The notes: generated by a model not told the origin, from the sequence alone. 64,000 bases of DNA from an uncultured Alphaproteobacteria bacterium (GCA_951812805.1 CATOSZ010000003.1:124001-188000); one strand, 5' to 3'; shown: positions 18,810 through 28,238, counted from the stretch's first letter. A program made the numbers and translations.

Positions 18810-19577
18810 TCAGGTCGCCGTATAGCCGCCGTCGACGACGAGATCACTCCCCGTCATGAAGCTGGAGGCCTCGCTCGCCAGGAACAGCGCCGCATGCGCG
18901 ATCTCCACCGGCAGGCCGAGGCGGCCGAGCAGATGCGCCGGCCCCAGCGCGTCGCGCGCCAGGCCCATGTCGCCGAAGCGCCGGGTCAGCCGCTCGGTCT
19001 CCACCGCGCCGGGCGAGAGGGTGTTGACCCGTACGTTCTCGCCCGCATGGTCGGCGGCGAGCGCCTTGGCGAACTGGATCAGCGCGCCCTTGGAAGCGCA
19101 ATAGACCGACCGGCGCGGTTGCCCGACGGAGCCGAGCTGCGAGGCGATCAGCACGATCGAGCCGCCGCCGCCCGCGATCATCACCGGCAGCGCGGCACGG
19201 CAGGCGAGGAAGGCGCCGGTGAGGTTGACCCGAATGACATCGTCCCAGTGCGCGAGCGACAGCTCGGTCACCGTCGCGCTCTCGTCGTGCATCGCGGCAC
19301 CATAAAGCAGCGCGTCGATCCCGCCATACGCCTCGGCCGCGGCCGCCATCAGCGCCGCTACCTGATCCTCCTGGCGCACGTCGACGGCCTCGGCCATGGC
19401 GCTGCCGCCCGCCTCGCGGATCATCTCCGCCGTCGCCTCGGCGCCGGCAGCGTCGATATCGGCGGTGACCACCTTCGCGCCCTGGGCCGCGAAGGCGAGG
19501 GCCGAGGCCCGGCCGATCCCGCCCGCCGCGGCAATCACCACCGCGCGGCGGCCCTCCATCGTGCAATTCACTGCCAT
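18810..19577 (-). CDS. Short-chain dehydrogenase/reductase (SDR)
   Basis: A 255-residue classical SDR. The cofactor loop is AAAGGIG (the common TGxxxGIG is altered at its first two residues). The catalytic Ser lies in IVLIASQLGS, and Tyr/Lys in YCASK. The C-terminal SSFMTGSDLVVDGGY is typical of the family. It probably oxidises or reduces an alcohol/ketone with NAD(P). It is divergent from the DUF4286-ECH-SDR-BVMO-RidA operon and shares an ~80-bp promoter region with it, which suggests a common pathway (inference). Confidence 0.9.
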   Translation of the reverse strand: MAVNCTMEGRRAVVIAAAGGIGRASALAFAAQGAKVVTADIDAAGAEATAEMIREAGGSAMAEAVDVRQEDQVAALMAAAAEAYGGIDALLYGAAMHDESATVTELSLAHWDDVIRVNLTGAFLACRAALPVMIAGGGGSIVLIASQLGSVGQPRRSVYCASKGALIQFAKALAADHAGENVRVNTLSPGAVETERLTRRFGDMGLARDALGPAHLLGRLGLPVEIAHAALFLASEASSFMTGSDLVVDGGYTAT

Positions 19578-19656
19578 GCCCGCCCCCGTCGTCCTCGGTT
19601 CCCCTGATATCGGCCGCTAGTGTAGTCTCGGCGGGCGCAAAACGGGAGGGAGCGCC

Positions 19657-20328
19657 ATGGCCGAAGGCATGTTGATCGTCTGGACGGATGTGGAAACCGG
19701 CCACGAGGACGACTTCGAGGAATGGTACAACCGCGAACACGTGAACGAACGGGCCGCCATCAAGGGTTTCCTCTCCGGGGCCCGCTATTCCGCGATCCGC
19801 GGCCAGCCGCGGTTTCTGGCGCTCTATGAAACGCGGACGCCGGCGGTGCTGTCGTCCAAGGCCTATTGCAGCGTGCTCGACGATTCGACCGGCTGGACCA
19901 AACGGGTGACCTCCAAGTTCCGCAACACGACCCGCGGCGTCTTCGAGGTTGCCGGCCGCGCCGGCGAGGGCCGCGGCGGCGTCGTCGCCACGCTGCGCAT
20001 CGCCCCGCCGGCGAAGGGCGCCGCCCGTCTCGCCCGTTGGCTCGCCGGGCCGGCGCTGCGCGAGGTCGTGAAGCGGCCGGGCATGGTCCGGGCCGAATTC
20101 TTCCAGGCCGTCGAGGTGACCGGGCCGCAGGGCACCGGCGACGACGACCGCGAGAATCGCGCGGGCGGGCTGTGGGCCGTGGTCATCGACGGCGCCGACG
20201 AGCGTTCCGTCGCCGCGGCGCTGGCCGAGGTGCTGCCGGCCGACGCCTTGCGCCAACGCGGTGCCGGTGCCGACGTCGCCCGCGGGCTCTATCGTCTGCG
20301 CTATGCCAAGGCCGCCGGTGGCCGCTAG
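19657..20328 (+). CDS. DUF4286-like protein (dimeric alpha/beta barrel)
   Basis: A 223-residue protein. The first half shows MLIVWTDVETGHEDDFEEWY, then NREHVNERAAIKGFLSGARY, a pattern of DUF4286/EthD-like ferredoxin folds (DWYxxEHxxxR); a second weaker copy follows, so the monomer may hold two fold units. Such proteins are often accessory to aromatic or polyketide-type degradation. It is the first gene of a co-directional run of five, 14 bp ahead of the enoyl-CoA hydratase. ATG 19657 has a GGGAGGGAG site upstream. Confidence 0.7.
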   Translation: MAEGMLIVWTDVETGHEDDFEEWYNREHVNERAAIKGFLSGARYSAIRGQPRFLALYETRTPAVLSSKAYCSVLDDSTGWTKRVTSKFRNTTRGVFEVAGRAGEGRGGVVATLRIAPPAKGAARLARWLAGPALREVVKRPGMVRAEFFQAVEVTGPQGTGDDDRENRAGGLWAVVIDGADERSVAAALAEVLPADALRQRGAGADVARGLYRLRYAKAAGGR

Positions 20329-20342
20329 GGAGATCGCGAATC

Positions 20343-21110
20343 ATGCCGACCCGTTTTGCCCGTGACGAGGAATTCGCCGTCATCACCCTCGACCGGCCGG
20401 AGGCGCTCAACGCCTTGAGCTTCGAGGTGGTGGCCGATATCGCCCGCTACATCGACGAGGCCGAGGCGAGCGACGCCCGCGCCCTCGTCATCACCGGCGC
20501 GGGCGAAAAATCGTTCTGCGCCGGCGCCGACATCTCGGAGCTGATGGGCCGCTCTATCGAAGACGAGAAGGCGGGCGCCGAGCGCGGCCAGCGCGCCTTC
20601 GCCAAGCTGGATACGCTGCGCATTCCCTCGCTCGCGCTCATCAACGGCTTCGCGCTCGGCGGCGGGCTGGAACTGGCGATGGCTTGTACCTTCCGGATCT
20701 GCGTGCCCCGCGCCCGCCTCGGCCTGCCGGAGATCAAGCTCGGCCTGATCCCGGGCTATGGCGGCACCCAGCGCCTGCCGCGCCTGGTCGGCGAGGCCCG
20801 CGCGCTGGAACTGGTGATGAGCGGGCGCATGGTCCAGGCGGAGGAGGCGCGCGACATCGGCCTGGTCAGCCAGATCGTCGAGGGCGAGGCGATGGATGAA
20901 GCCAAGGCCTTCATGCGCCAGTTCACCGGCTTCGGCCTGCCCGCACTGCGTTTCGCGCGGGAAGCGGTGCGCCGTGCCGGCACGACGACGCTGGCCGAAG
21001 GGTTGGCGATCGAGGCCGATCTCAACACGCTGGCCTTCGAGACCGAGGACGCCGCGGAAGGCACCGCCGCCTTCCTGGAAAAGCGCCCGCCCCTCTTCCG
21101 GGACCGCTGA
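20343..21110 (+). CDS. Enoyl-CoA hydratase/isomerase family protein
   Basis: A 255-residue crotonase. ATG 20343 (MPTRFARDEEFAVITLDRP) has GGGAGAT upstream. The oxyanion-hole loops are FCAGADISELM and NGFALGGGLELAMAC. The catalytic region GLPEIKLGLIPGYGGTQRLP contains the Glu typical of hydratases. It would hydrate a 2-enoyl-CoA, or perform a related crotonase reaction. It lies second in the operon, 1 bp before the following SDR. Confidence 0.92.
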   Translation: MPTRFARDEEFAVITLDRPEALNALSFEVVADIARYIDEAEASDARALVITGAGEKSFCAGADISELMGRSIEDEKAGAERGQRAFAKLDTLRIPSLALINGFALGGGLELAMACTFRICVPRARLGLPEIKLGLIPGYGGTQRLPRLVGEARALELVMSGRMVQAEEARDIGLVSQIVEGEAMDEAKAFMRQFTGFGLPALRFAREAVRRAGTTTLAEGLAIEADLNTLAFETEDAAEGTAAFLEKRPPLFRDR

Positions 21111-21111
21111 G

Positions 21112-21858
21112 ATGACGGAAAAGGGTGCCGTCGCCGTCACCGGAGCCAGCCGCGGCATCGGTGCCGCCATCGCGCTGGAGCTGGCGCGCCGCGGCTGGCG
21201 CGTCGGCTGCCTCAGCCGCAAGGGCATCGGGCCCGAGGATCGCCCCGTACCCGCGGACCTGGCGCCGCTGCTGGAATATCATGCCCTCGACGTCACCGAC
21301 GAAGTGGCGGCGCGCGCCGTTTTCGCCACGCTCGCCGAGGGGCCGGACGGCCTTCGCGGCCTGGTCAACAACGCCGGCGCACACGCCGAGGGACCGAGCC
21401 ATGAATTCGCGACCGAGGATTTCGCCCATGTGATGGCGGTGAACGTCACCGCGCCCTTCGCCCTCAGCCGCGAGGTCTTTCCGCACCTGCAGGCGGCGGG
21501 CGGCGGCACCATCATCAATCTCGGCTCCTTCTTCGACAAGCTGGGGGTGCGGTACTCGGCCGCCTACTGCGCCTCCAAGGCGGGCATCGCCGGCCTCACC
21601 CGGGCCCTGGCGGTGGAGTGGGCGAAACGCGGCATCCGCGTCCTCGACGTGGCACCCGGCTATGTCGAGACCGACCTCAACGCCGGCCACCGGGAGAACG
21701 ACGGCTTCAACCGCTTCCTCGAACAACGCATTCCGACCGGCGGCCCGACCGACGCGGAAGAGGTCGGCCGCCTCGTCGGCGTGCTGTTCGACGAGGACCT
21801 GCCCTTCCTCACGGGCGAAACGATCTACCTCGACGGCGGACAGTCGATCCAGCAATGA
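21112..21858 (+). CDS. Short-chain dehydrogenase/reductase (SDR)
   Basis: A 248-residue classical SDR with the cofactor motif TGASRGIG at the N-terminus, NNAG in LVNNAGAHAEG, the catalytic Ser in IINLGSFFDKLG and Tyr/Lys in YCASK. The C-terminal FLTGETIYLDGGQS is standard. ATG 21112 lies 1 bp after the hydratase stop, and its own stop overlaps the monooxygenase ATG (ATGA), so translation is probably coupled. It may generate or use the ketone acted on by the neighbouring monooxygenase (inference). Confidence 0.92.
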   Translation: MTEKGAVAVTGASRGIGAAIALELARRGWRVGCLSRKGIGPEDRPVPADLAPLLEYHALDVTDEVAARAVFATLAEGPDGLRGLVNNAGAHAEGPSHEFATEDFAHVMAVNVTAPFALSREVFPHLQAAGGGTIINLGSFFDKLGVRYSAAYCASKAGIAGLTRALAVEWAKRGIRVLDVAPGYVETDLNAGHRENDGFNRFLEQRIPTGGPTDAEEVGRLVGVLFDEDLPFLTGETIYLDGGQSIQQ

Positions 21859-23468
21859 GGGACGGCGCAGACATTCCGACCTATGAGGCCATCGTCGTCG
21901 GCGGTGGGATATCGGGCATGTACCTGACCCATCGCCTGCGCGAGCTGGGCGTGCATTTCCACGTCTTCGAAGCCGGGTCGGACGTCGGCGGAACCTGGTA
22001 CTGGTGCCGCTATCCAGGCGCGCGGTTCGATTCCGAAAGCTGGACCTACGGCTTCTTCTTCGACGAGGAACTGCTGCAGGAATGGGACTGGAAAGAACAC
22101 TTCTCCCCGCAGCCCGATACGCTGGAATACCTCAACCACGTCGCGGACAGGTTCGATTTTCGCCGCGACATGACCTTCGATGCTTCCGTCGCCGCCGCCA
22201 CCTTTGACGACGCGGCAAACCTTTGGACGGTGACGCTGGAAGACGGCCGCCAGGCTCGGGCGTCGCTCCTGATCACCGGCCTCGGTGTGCTGTCGGCGCC
22301 GACGCTGCCCAACATCCCGGGGCGGGACGACTTCGCGGGCCCGAAGTTTCATACCGCCCGCTGGCCGCACGAGCCCGTCGACTTCACCAGCAAGCGGGTC
22401 GGCATCATCGGCACCGGCGCGACGGCGATCCAGGCGATCCCGGAGATCGCCAAGACCGCCGGCCATCTGACGGTCTTCCAGCGGGCACCCAACTGGGCGG
22501 CGCCCCTGCACAACGCCGCGATCACCCCGGAGGAACAGAAGGACATCAAGGCGCGCTACAAGGAGATCTATGCACGGTGCTGGGAAACGGTCGCCTGCTT
22601 CATCCATCACCCCGATCCGCGCAGCGCGCTGGAGGTCTCGCCCGAGGACCGCGAGGCCTTCTGGGAAAAGCTCTATTCGGAGCCCGGCTTCGGCATCTGG
22701 CTCGGCAACTTCCGCGACGTGCTGACCGACGAGCGGGCGAACGCGCTCGCAACCGCATTCATGGCGCGCAAGATCCGCGAACGGGTCGATGACCCGGTGC
22801 TCGCCGACAAGCTGACACCGAAGAACCACGGCTTCGGGACCCGGCGCCTGCCGCTCGAAAGCGGCTATTTCGAGGCCTACAACCGACCCAACGTCCGCCT
22901 CGTCGACATCGCCGAGGCACCGATCGAGCGGATTACGCCCGACGGCGTCGTGACCACGGCGCAAGCGCACCGCTTCGACATTCTGATCTATGCCACCGGC
23001 TTCGACGGCGTCACCGGCCCCTACGACCGCATCGACATCCGCGGGCCGGGCGGCCGTCGCCTGCGGGACGAGTGGAAGGAACTGCCGCGCACGTTTCTCG
23101 GCGTCATCAACGACGGCTTTCCGAACATGTTGATGGTGCTCGGCCCGCACACGGCGCGCGGCAACATTCCCCGCAACATCGAAATGATCGTCGACTTCAA
23201 TATCGGCCTGATCCGCCACATGCGCGCGCACGGCCACAAACGGGTCGCGGCGCGCAGCGAGGAAGCGGAGAAATGGCTCGAACAGGTGAAAGCGGTCGAC
23301 GCCGGCCTGCTGTCCAGCAAGATCGCGAGCTGGCAAACCGGCGTCAACCGTAACGTCGAGGGCCGCCAGACGCCCCGCGTGCTCGGCTACAACGGCGGTG
23401 CCGTCCGCTATCGCAAGCTCATCGAAAAGATCGCGGCCGGCGGCTACAAAGAGTTCGAGTTCGGGTGA
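21855..23468 (+). CDS. Baeyer-Villiger-type flavin monooxygenase
   Basis: A 537-residue protein. The FAD-binding Rossmann motif GGGISGMYL is near residue 16, the second nucleotide site GIIGTGATA near 183-191 would bind NADPH. The Baeyer-Villiger fingerprint FxGxxxHxxxW is exact at residues 160-170 (FAGPKFHTARW). Such enzymes insert oxygen next to a ketone to give an ester or lactone. It resembles cyclohexanone/acetone-type monooxygenases in size. It is the fourth gene of the operon; ATG 21855 overlaps the SDR stop. Confidence 0.9.
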   Translation: MRDGADIPTYEAIVVGGGISGMYLTHRLRELGVHFHVFEAGSDVGGTWYWCRYPGARFDSESWTYGFFFDEELLQEWDWKEHFSPQPDTLEYLNHVADRFDFRRDMTFDASVAAATFDDAANLWTVTLEDGRQARASLLITGLGVLSAPTLPNIPGRDDFAGPKFHTARWPHEPVDFTSKRVGIIGTGATAIQAIPEIAKTAGHLTVFQRAPNWAAPLHNAAITPEEQKDIKARYKEIYARCWETVACFIHHPDPRSALEVSPEDREAFWEKLYSEPGFGIWLGNFRDVLTDERANALATAFMARKIRERVDDPVLADKLTPKNHGFGTRRLPLESGYFEAYNRPNVRLVDIAEAPIERITPDGVVTTAQAHRFDILIYATGFDGVTGPYDRIDIRGPGGRRLRDEWKELPRTFLGVINDGFPNMLMVLGPHTARGNIPRNIEMIVDFNIGLIRHMRAHGHKRVAARSEEAEKWLEQVKAVDAGLLSSKIASWQTGVNRNVEGRQTPRVLGYNGGAVRYRKLIEKIAAGGYKEFEFG

Positions 23469-23494
23469 AGCGACATCTCCGGGAGGACGTACCG

Positions 23495-24712
23495 ATGGCC
23501 GACAAACGTCGAATCAACGTGGCCTCGGGCCGCCCGCTGGAGCCTCTTGCGCATTATTCCCGCGCACTTCGCGTCGGCGATACGGTGCTGCAGTCGGGGA
23601 CGACGGCGATCGACACCGAGGGCAACGTGATCGGCGAGGGCGATGTCGCGAGCCAGGTCGACGCCATCCTCGACATCGCGGCCGACAGCATGGGCAAGGC
23701 CGGCGGGCGGCTCGACGACGTGGTCAGAAGCCGCGTCTACGTCACCGACATTGCGCTTGCGGACGCGGCGGGACGGGCACTGGCGCGGCATTTTCGCGAC
23801 GTCCGGCCGGCCACCACGCTGGTGCAGGTGAACCGCCTCGCCCGCCCGACCCAGCTGATCGAGATCGAATTCGATGCGATCGACGGCGCCCGCCAACGGG
23901 CCCGCCATGTCACCTCCGGCAGTCCCTCGGAAGACCTCTACGGCTATTCACGCGCGGTCCGGGTGGGCGAGCGGATCTTCGTCTCCGGCACCACGGCGCG
24001 AAACGAGGCGGGCGGCGTCGACGGCATCGACGATATGTACGCGCAGACCCGGCGCATCTTCGCGACCCTGGAAGCCGCGCTCGACGAGGCCGGCGGCAGC
24101 CTCGCCGACCTCGTCTACACCAAGACCTTCGCCACCCGGATGAGCGATGCGGACGCCGGCAGGCGGGCGCGGCTCGAGGCCTTGGGCGAGGTGCGGCCGA
24201 CGGCGACGCTGCTTGGCGTGCCGGCCGTGCTGCGCCCCGAAATGCTGGTCGAAATCGAGGCGGAAGCGATCGTCGGCGCGGCCGCGACACGGCACGACAT
24301 CTACACCGAGAATGAGCGCGAACGGGCGCGGGGCTATGCCCGTGCGGTCGCCGTCGGCGACGTCGTCCATGTCAGCGGCTGCACATCGATTGACGCGGAC
24401 GGCCGGGTGCAGGCGCCCGGCGACTGGGCCCGGCAGTACGACCTCTGCCACGAGGCCATTGGCCGGGCCCTGGCGGACGCCGGGCTGGTGCTTGACGACG
24501 TGGTCCGCCGGCGCATCTTCACGGTCGCTTCGGCAACACAGAACCGCCCTTACGGCGAGGGACCCGGCTGGTTCGCCGCCAGCCGTCCGGTCTCGATGGG
24601 TTGCCGGATCGCCGATCTGGCCTCGCCCGACATGCTAGTCGAGGTCGATGCCGTGGCGATCCGCGGCGCCCATGGCGACATCGAGTGGCGCGGACCCGCG
24701 GATACGACCTGA
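23495..24712 (+). CDS. RidA-family protein with three tandem RidA domains
   Basis: A 405-residue protein made of three RidA/YjgF-like repeats, at about residues 5-130, 138-262 and 270-392. Each repeat has the same landmarks: YSRALRVGD / YSRAVRVGE / YARAVAVGD, then a VxxSGTT-like strand, a DDVV or ADLV helix, and a closing IEIEFDAI / VEIEAEAI / VEVDAVAI. Ordinary RidA is about 130 residues and forms trimers, so this chain may be a covalent pseudo-trimer (inference). The position of the RidA catalytic Arg seems to be Thr in repeat 1 (RPATT), and no clear equivalent is seen in the others. It is last in the operon, with GGGAGGA before ATG 23495. Confidence 0.88.
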   Translation: MADKRRINVASGRPLEPLAHYSRALRVGDTVLQSGTTAIDTEGNVIGEGDVASQVDAILDIAADSMGKAGGRLDDVVRSRVYVTDIALADAAGRALARHFRDVRPATTLVQVNRLARPTQLIEIEFDAIDGARQRARHVTSGSPSEDLYGYSRAVRVGERIFVSGTTARNEAGGVDGIDDMYAQTRRIFATLEAALDEAGGSLADLVYTKTFATRMSDADAGRRARLEALGEVRPTATLLGVPAVLRPEMLVEIEAEAIVGAAATRHDIYTENERERARGYARAVAVGDVVHVSGCTSIDADGRVQAPGDWARQYDLCHEAIGRALADAGLVLDDVVRRRIFTVASATQNRPYGEGPGWFAASRPVSMGCRIADLASPDMLVEVDAVAIRGAHGDIEWRGPADTT

Positions 24713-24862
24713 CGGGACCATCCAGCGCTTCCATAGAATCGGACCGTGCTCTAGCATCTCCTCCCGCACTCGGCATTCGCCCGGGGACGATCCTGCCTAC
24801 AGTTCGGCACCATCGCCGCCAACGGAAACGCCTGCCGTCCGACTGGAGCATGAGCCGGCCCC

Positions 24863-26395
24863 ATGGTCGACAGCGCCGCGAGTCCCGACCTTCGAAGACC
24901 GGCGTTCCTGCAGCTGAACCGACAGCAATGGCTGATCCTGTTGATGATCCAGCTGTCGAACCTGCTGTTCAACATGACGATCACGGTGGCCAACCTCGTG
25001 CTGCCGCAGATGCGCGGTGCCCTGGCGGCGACACCCGACGAGATCTCCTGGGTGATCACGCTGAACCTGATCGCGACCGCGATCGTGACGCCGATGACCG
25101 GCTGGCTTGCCGGACGGCTCGGCTGGCGCAACATGATGCTGTGGACCGTCGGCGGCTTCACCCTCGCCTCGGCCTTCTGCGGCCTGGCGGGCAGCCTGGA
25201 GACGCTGATTCTGGCCCGCGTCATACAAGGCGGCTTCGGGGCGCCGATCGCGCCCTTAGGCCAGGCCATCCTGATCGCGACCTTTCCCCGCCACCTGCTG
25301 CCCTTCGCCCTCGTCATGTGGGGGGTCGGCGCGGTGTTCGGGCCGGTGTTGGGGCCGATCATCGGGGCGCTGGCGACCGAGGCGTGGAACTGGCGGGCCG
25401 CCTTCTTCATGATCGTGCCGCCGGGCATCCTCACCCTGGTTTGCATCTGGTTCGCGCTCGGGCGCGATACGACGCTCAGCCGGGTCCGCTTCGACTGGAT
25501 CGGCTTCCTCGCTCTCGCCTGCACCTTGATCTGCGCCCAGCTGATCTTCGATCGCGGCCACCGCTTCGACTGGTTCGATTCACCCCTGATCGTGGTTTGC
25601 GCCTTCCTCGGCCTCGTTTCGTTCTGGATTTTCGTCATCCAGTGCTCGACGGCGAAGAACCCGTTCCTCGACTTTGCCCTGCTGCGCGACCGCAACTTCA
25701 CCGTCGGCACCGTCATCGCCTTCGCCGTCGGCATGTTGAGCTTCACGAGCCTGGTGCTGTTTCCGACGCTGCTGCACGATCTCCGGGGCTATCCCGAAGA
25801 CGCCATCAGCACACTGATCGCCGCCCGCGGCCTCGGCAACTGGACGGCCTTCTTCTTCATCTCGACGCTAACGCGGCTGATACCGCGGCTCTGCATCGCC
25901 GCCGGCTTCGCGATCCAGGCGGTCAGTTGCCTGTGGATGACGAGTTTCGACATCAACGTCACCGACTTCGCCATTTTCTGGAGCCATTATCTCATGGGGC
26001 TCGGCAACAGCGTCGTCTTCACGCCGATGGTGGCCATGGCCTTTTCGACGTTGCCGCGGCACCGGATCACGGAAGGCGCGGCCGTCTTCACCATGATGCG
26101 GAACTTCGGCTCCAGCATGTTCGTATCGCTCACCGTGCTGGTCTTCCTGCGATCGCGCTCGATCAACGAGGCCGAGCTGTCGGAGCACATCAATCCGTTT
26201 CGCTCCCTGCCCGTCCATGCGGGCGCCGCCGATGTCTGGGATACGGGCACGACCCTCGGCCTGGCGCGAATCTCGGGCGAGGTCGGCCGGCAGGCGGCCA
26301 TGATCGGCTATATCAACGCCTTCACGATCATGGCCATCGCCGCCATCCTCGCCATACCGCTCGCCCTGCTGCTGCGCCGGCCGCCGGACGAGTAA
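24863..26395 (+). CDS. MFS transporter, DHA2 (EmrB/QacA) drug-exporter type
   Basis: A 510-residue membrane protein with about 14 hydrophobic segments. Motif A-like GWLAGRLGWRNMML follows helix 2, and GVGAVFGPVLGPIIGAL is the antiporter motif C of helix 5. It would exchange protons for a small organic compound, probably as an efflux pump. It lies 150 bp after the RidA-type gene on the same strand, so it could export a product or toxic intermediate of that pathway, but it may have its own promoter. It ends 21 bp before the convergent CLC gene. Confidence 0.9.
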   Translation: MVDSAASPDLRRPAFLQLNRQQWLILLMIQLSNLLFNMTITVANLVLPQMRGALAATPDEISWVITLNLIATAIVTPMTGWLAGRLGWRNMMLWTVGGFTLASAFCGLAGSLETLILARVIQGGFGAPIAPLGQAILIATFPRHLLPFALVMWGVGAVFGPVLGPIIGALATEAWNWRAAFFMIVPPGILTLVCIWFALGRDTTLSRVRFDWIGFLALACTLICAQLIFDRGHRFDWFDSPLIVVCAFLGLVSFWIFVIQCSTAKNPFLDFALLRDRNFTVGTVIAFAVGMLSFTSLVLFPTLLHDLRGYPEDAISTLIAARGLGNWTAFFFISTLTRLIPRLCIAAGFAIQAVSCLWMTSFDINVTDFAIFWSHYLMGLGNSVVFTPMVAMAFSTLPRHRITEGAAVFTMMRNFGSSMFVSLTVLVFLRSRSINEAELSEHINPFRSLPVHAGAADVWDTGTTLGLARISGEVGRQAAMIGYINAFTIMAIAAILAIPLALLLRRPPDE

Positions 26396-26416
26396 GCTTT
26401 GAATGTCGGTTGCAGG

Positions 26417-28192
26417 CTAACGTGCCGGCGCCTGGTCGTCGTGCTCCTCCGCCTGGACCTCCAGCAGCGCCTGGTTGAGGGCGCGGAGCACGTCCTTGTG
26501 GTGCACCACGCCCTGCACGCGGCGGTCTTCGGGCCCGGTCACCACGGCCAGCTGCTCCGCGCCGCCGAGATCCATGAGGGCGAGCGCATGCTCCAGCGTG
26601 TCGGCCGGGATTACCGCCGTGGTCCCGCCACGCACCACGTCGCGGGCGTTGATCAGGCTGTCGAGGCTGGGATCGAAGGCGACGTCCTTGACCTCCTGGA
26701 AGCCGAAGGTGCCGACCAGATTGCCCGCCTCGTCGGTGACGACGAACTCGGACGCCGGACCCTCGGCCAGCAGTCGCTTGATCTCGCCGATGCTGGTGCC
26801 CTCGGCGACGATGTGACACTCCCGGCTCAGGATATCGCCGACGTTCAGGGATTGCAGCAGATGGCGGGCCCGGCCGCCGCGCAGGTTCAGGCCGCGACGT
26901 TCCAGCTGCCAATGGAAGAAGCTGGTGCCCAGCACCTGGCGCACGACGAGGGAGGCGACCGAGGTCGCGACCATGACGGCGACGGTCATGGTGTAATCGC
27001 CGGTCAACTCGAAAACGATGAGGATGGTCGAGATCGGCGCGCCGAGCACGGCGGCGGCCACCGCGCTCATGCCGACGATGGCGTAGTCGCCGTGGCTGGA
27101 GGCGTATTCGGGAAACAGATAGGCCGCGACGATACCGAAGGCGCCGCCGGTCATCGCGCCGACATAGAGCGAGGGCGAAAAGACGCCGCCGCCGAAACGA
27201 CAGCCGAGCGTCACCGCCGTCATGACGGTCTTCAGGGCAATCAGCGCCACCAGCATGGAGAGCGGGAAGATGCCCTTCAGGGCACCGTCGGTCGGACCGT
27301 AGCCGACACCCAGGATCTGGGGAAACAACAGGGCGACCAGGCCGAGCGCCAGGCCGCCCGCCATCGGCTTGCTCCAATCCGGCATCGGCAGGCGCTCGAC
27401 GATCTCGTCCGCCTTCATGATGCTCCACATCAAGACGATGGCCATGGCCGCCGAGACGATGCCGAGCAGGAAGAAGGCCGGAAACTCCAGCACCGAGGTG
27501 ATCTGCGTCCAGGGCAGATCGAAGGCGGGCGCCTCGCCGAGGTGGGCACGGGCGACCAGGGTGCCGCCGACGCTGGCGATCACCACCGGCGCGAAGGCGG
27601 AGAGTGCGTAATGCCCGATCACCACCTCGAGGGCGAAGAACACGCCGGCGATCGGCGCGTTGAACGAGGCGGAGACCGCCGCCGCCACACCGCAGCCGAG
27701 GATCGTGCGCGAGAGGTTCTGCCCGAGGCTGAGGCGCTGCGCCAGCCAGGAGGAGAGAGTGGCGCCGAAATGCACCATCGGCCCCTCGCGCCCGGCACTG
27801 GCGCCGACACCGAGGGAGGTGGCGGAAACGGCGGCGGAGACCAGGCCTTCGCGCAGGCCCATGCGCCCGCCGTGCAGCGCGTTGGCCTCGATCACATGGG
27901 CGACCGCCTGGGCCCGCTTGCCCGGCATCAGGTATTCCAGCATCAAGCCGACGCCGAGACCGCCGAGCGTCGGCACCAACACCACCTGCCACCAGGGCAG
28001 CTCGGCGACGGCGAGATAGAGCGTATCCCCCGCCGTGCCGAAGCCGATCCATTCGACCGCATCGATCCAGATGCGAAAGCCGAGCGCCGCATAGGCGACG
28101 ACGATGCCAATGACCACCGCGACGGCGGTCAGCACGACCTGTTCATGGTGCGCCAGCCGATGCCAGATCCCTCGCGGTCCGGGAGATGCCAT
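26417..28192 (-). CDS. CLC-family chloride channel/transporter with C-terminal CBS pair
   Basis: A 591-residue protein. Residues about 15-440 form the CLC membrane domain, with the gating motif GREGP (Glu136) and the selectivity segment GGGVFSPSLYVGA. Residues about 450-590 hold two CBS domains that may sense nucleotides. The internal 'proton' glutamate of CLC antiporters aligns with Val190 (ALEVV), as in CLC channels, and the GSGIP anion motif is replaced by AQAVAHV (95-101). It is therefore more likely a passive anion channel or a divergent transporter (inference). Confidence 0.88.
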   Translation of the reverse strand: MASPGPRGIWHRLAHHEQVVLTAVAVVIGIVVAYAALGFRIWIDAVEWIGFGTAGDTLYLAVAELPWWQVVLVPTLGGLGVGLMLEYLMPGKRAQAVAHVIEANALHGGRMGLREGLVSAAVSATSLGVGASAGREGPMVHFGATLSSWLAQRLSLGQNLSRTILGCGVAAAVSASFNAPIAGVFFALEVVIGHYALSAFAPVVIASVGGTLVARAHLGEAPAFDLPWTQITSVLEFPAFFLLGIVSAAMAIVLMWSIMKADEIVERLPMPDWSKPMAGGLALGLVALLFPQILGVGYGPTDGALKGIFPLSMLVALIALKTVMTAVTLGCRFGGGVFSPSLYVGAMTGGAFGIVAAYLFPEYASSHGDYAIVGMSAVAAAVLGAPISTILIVFELTGDYTMTVAVMVATSVASLVVRQVLGTSFFHWQLERRGLNLRGGRARHLLQSLNVGDILSRECHIVAEGTSIGEIKRLLAEGPASEFVVTDEAGNLVGTFGFQEVKDVAFDPSLDSLINARDVVRGGTTAVIPADTLEHALALMDLGGAEQLAVVTGPEDRRVQGVVHHKDVLRALNQALLEVQAEEHDDQAPAR

Positions 28193-28238
28193 CGATCACG
28201 GGCCCTTCGTCGGTTGCGCGCCGGCCGGCGGCCGGGGT

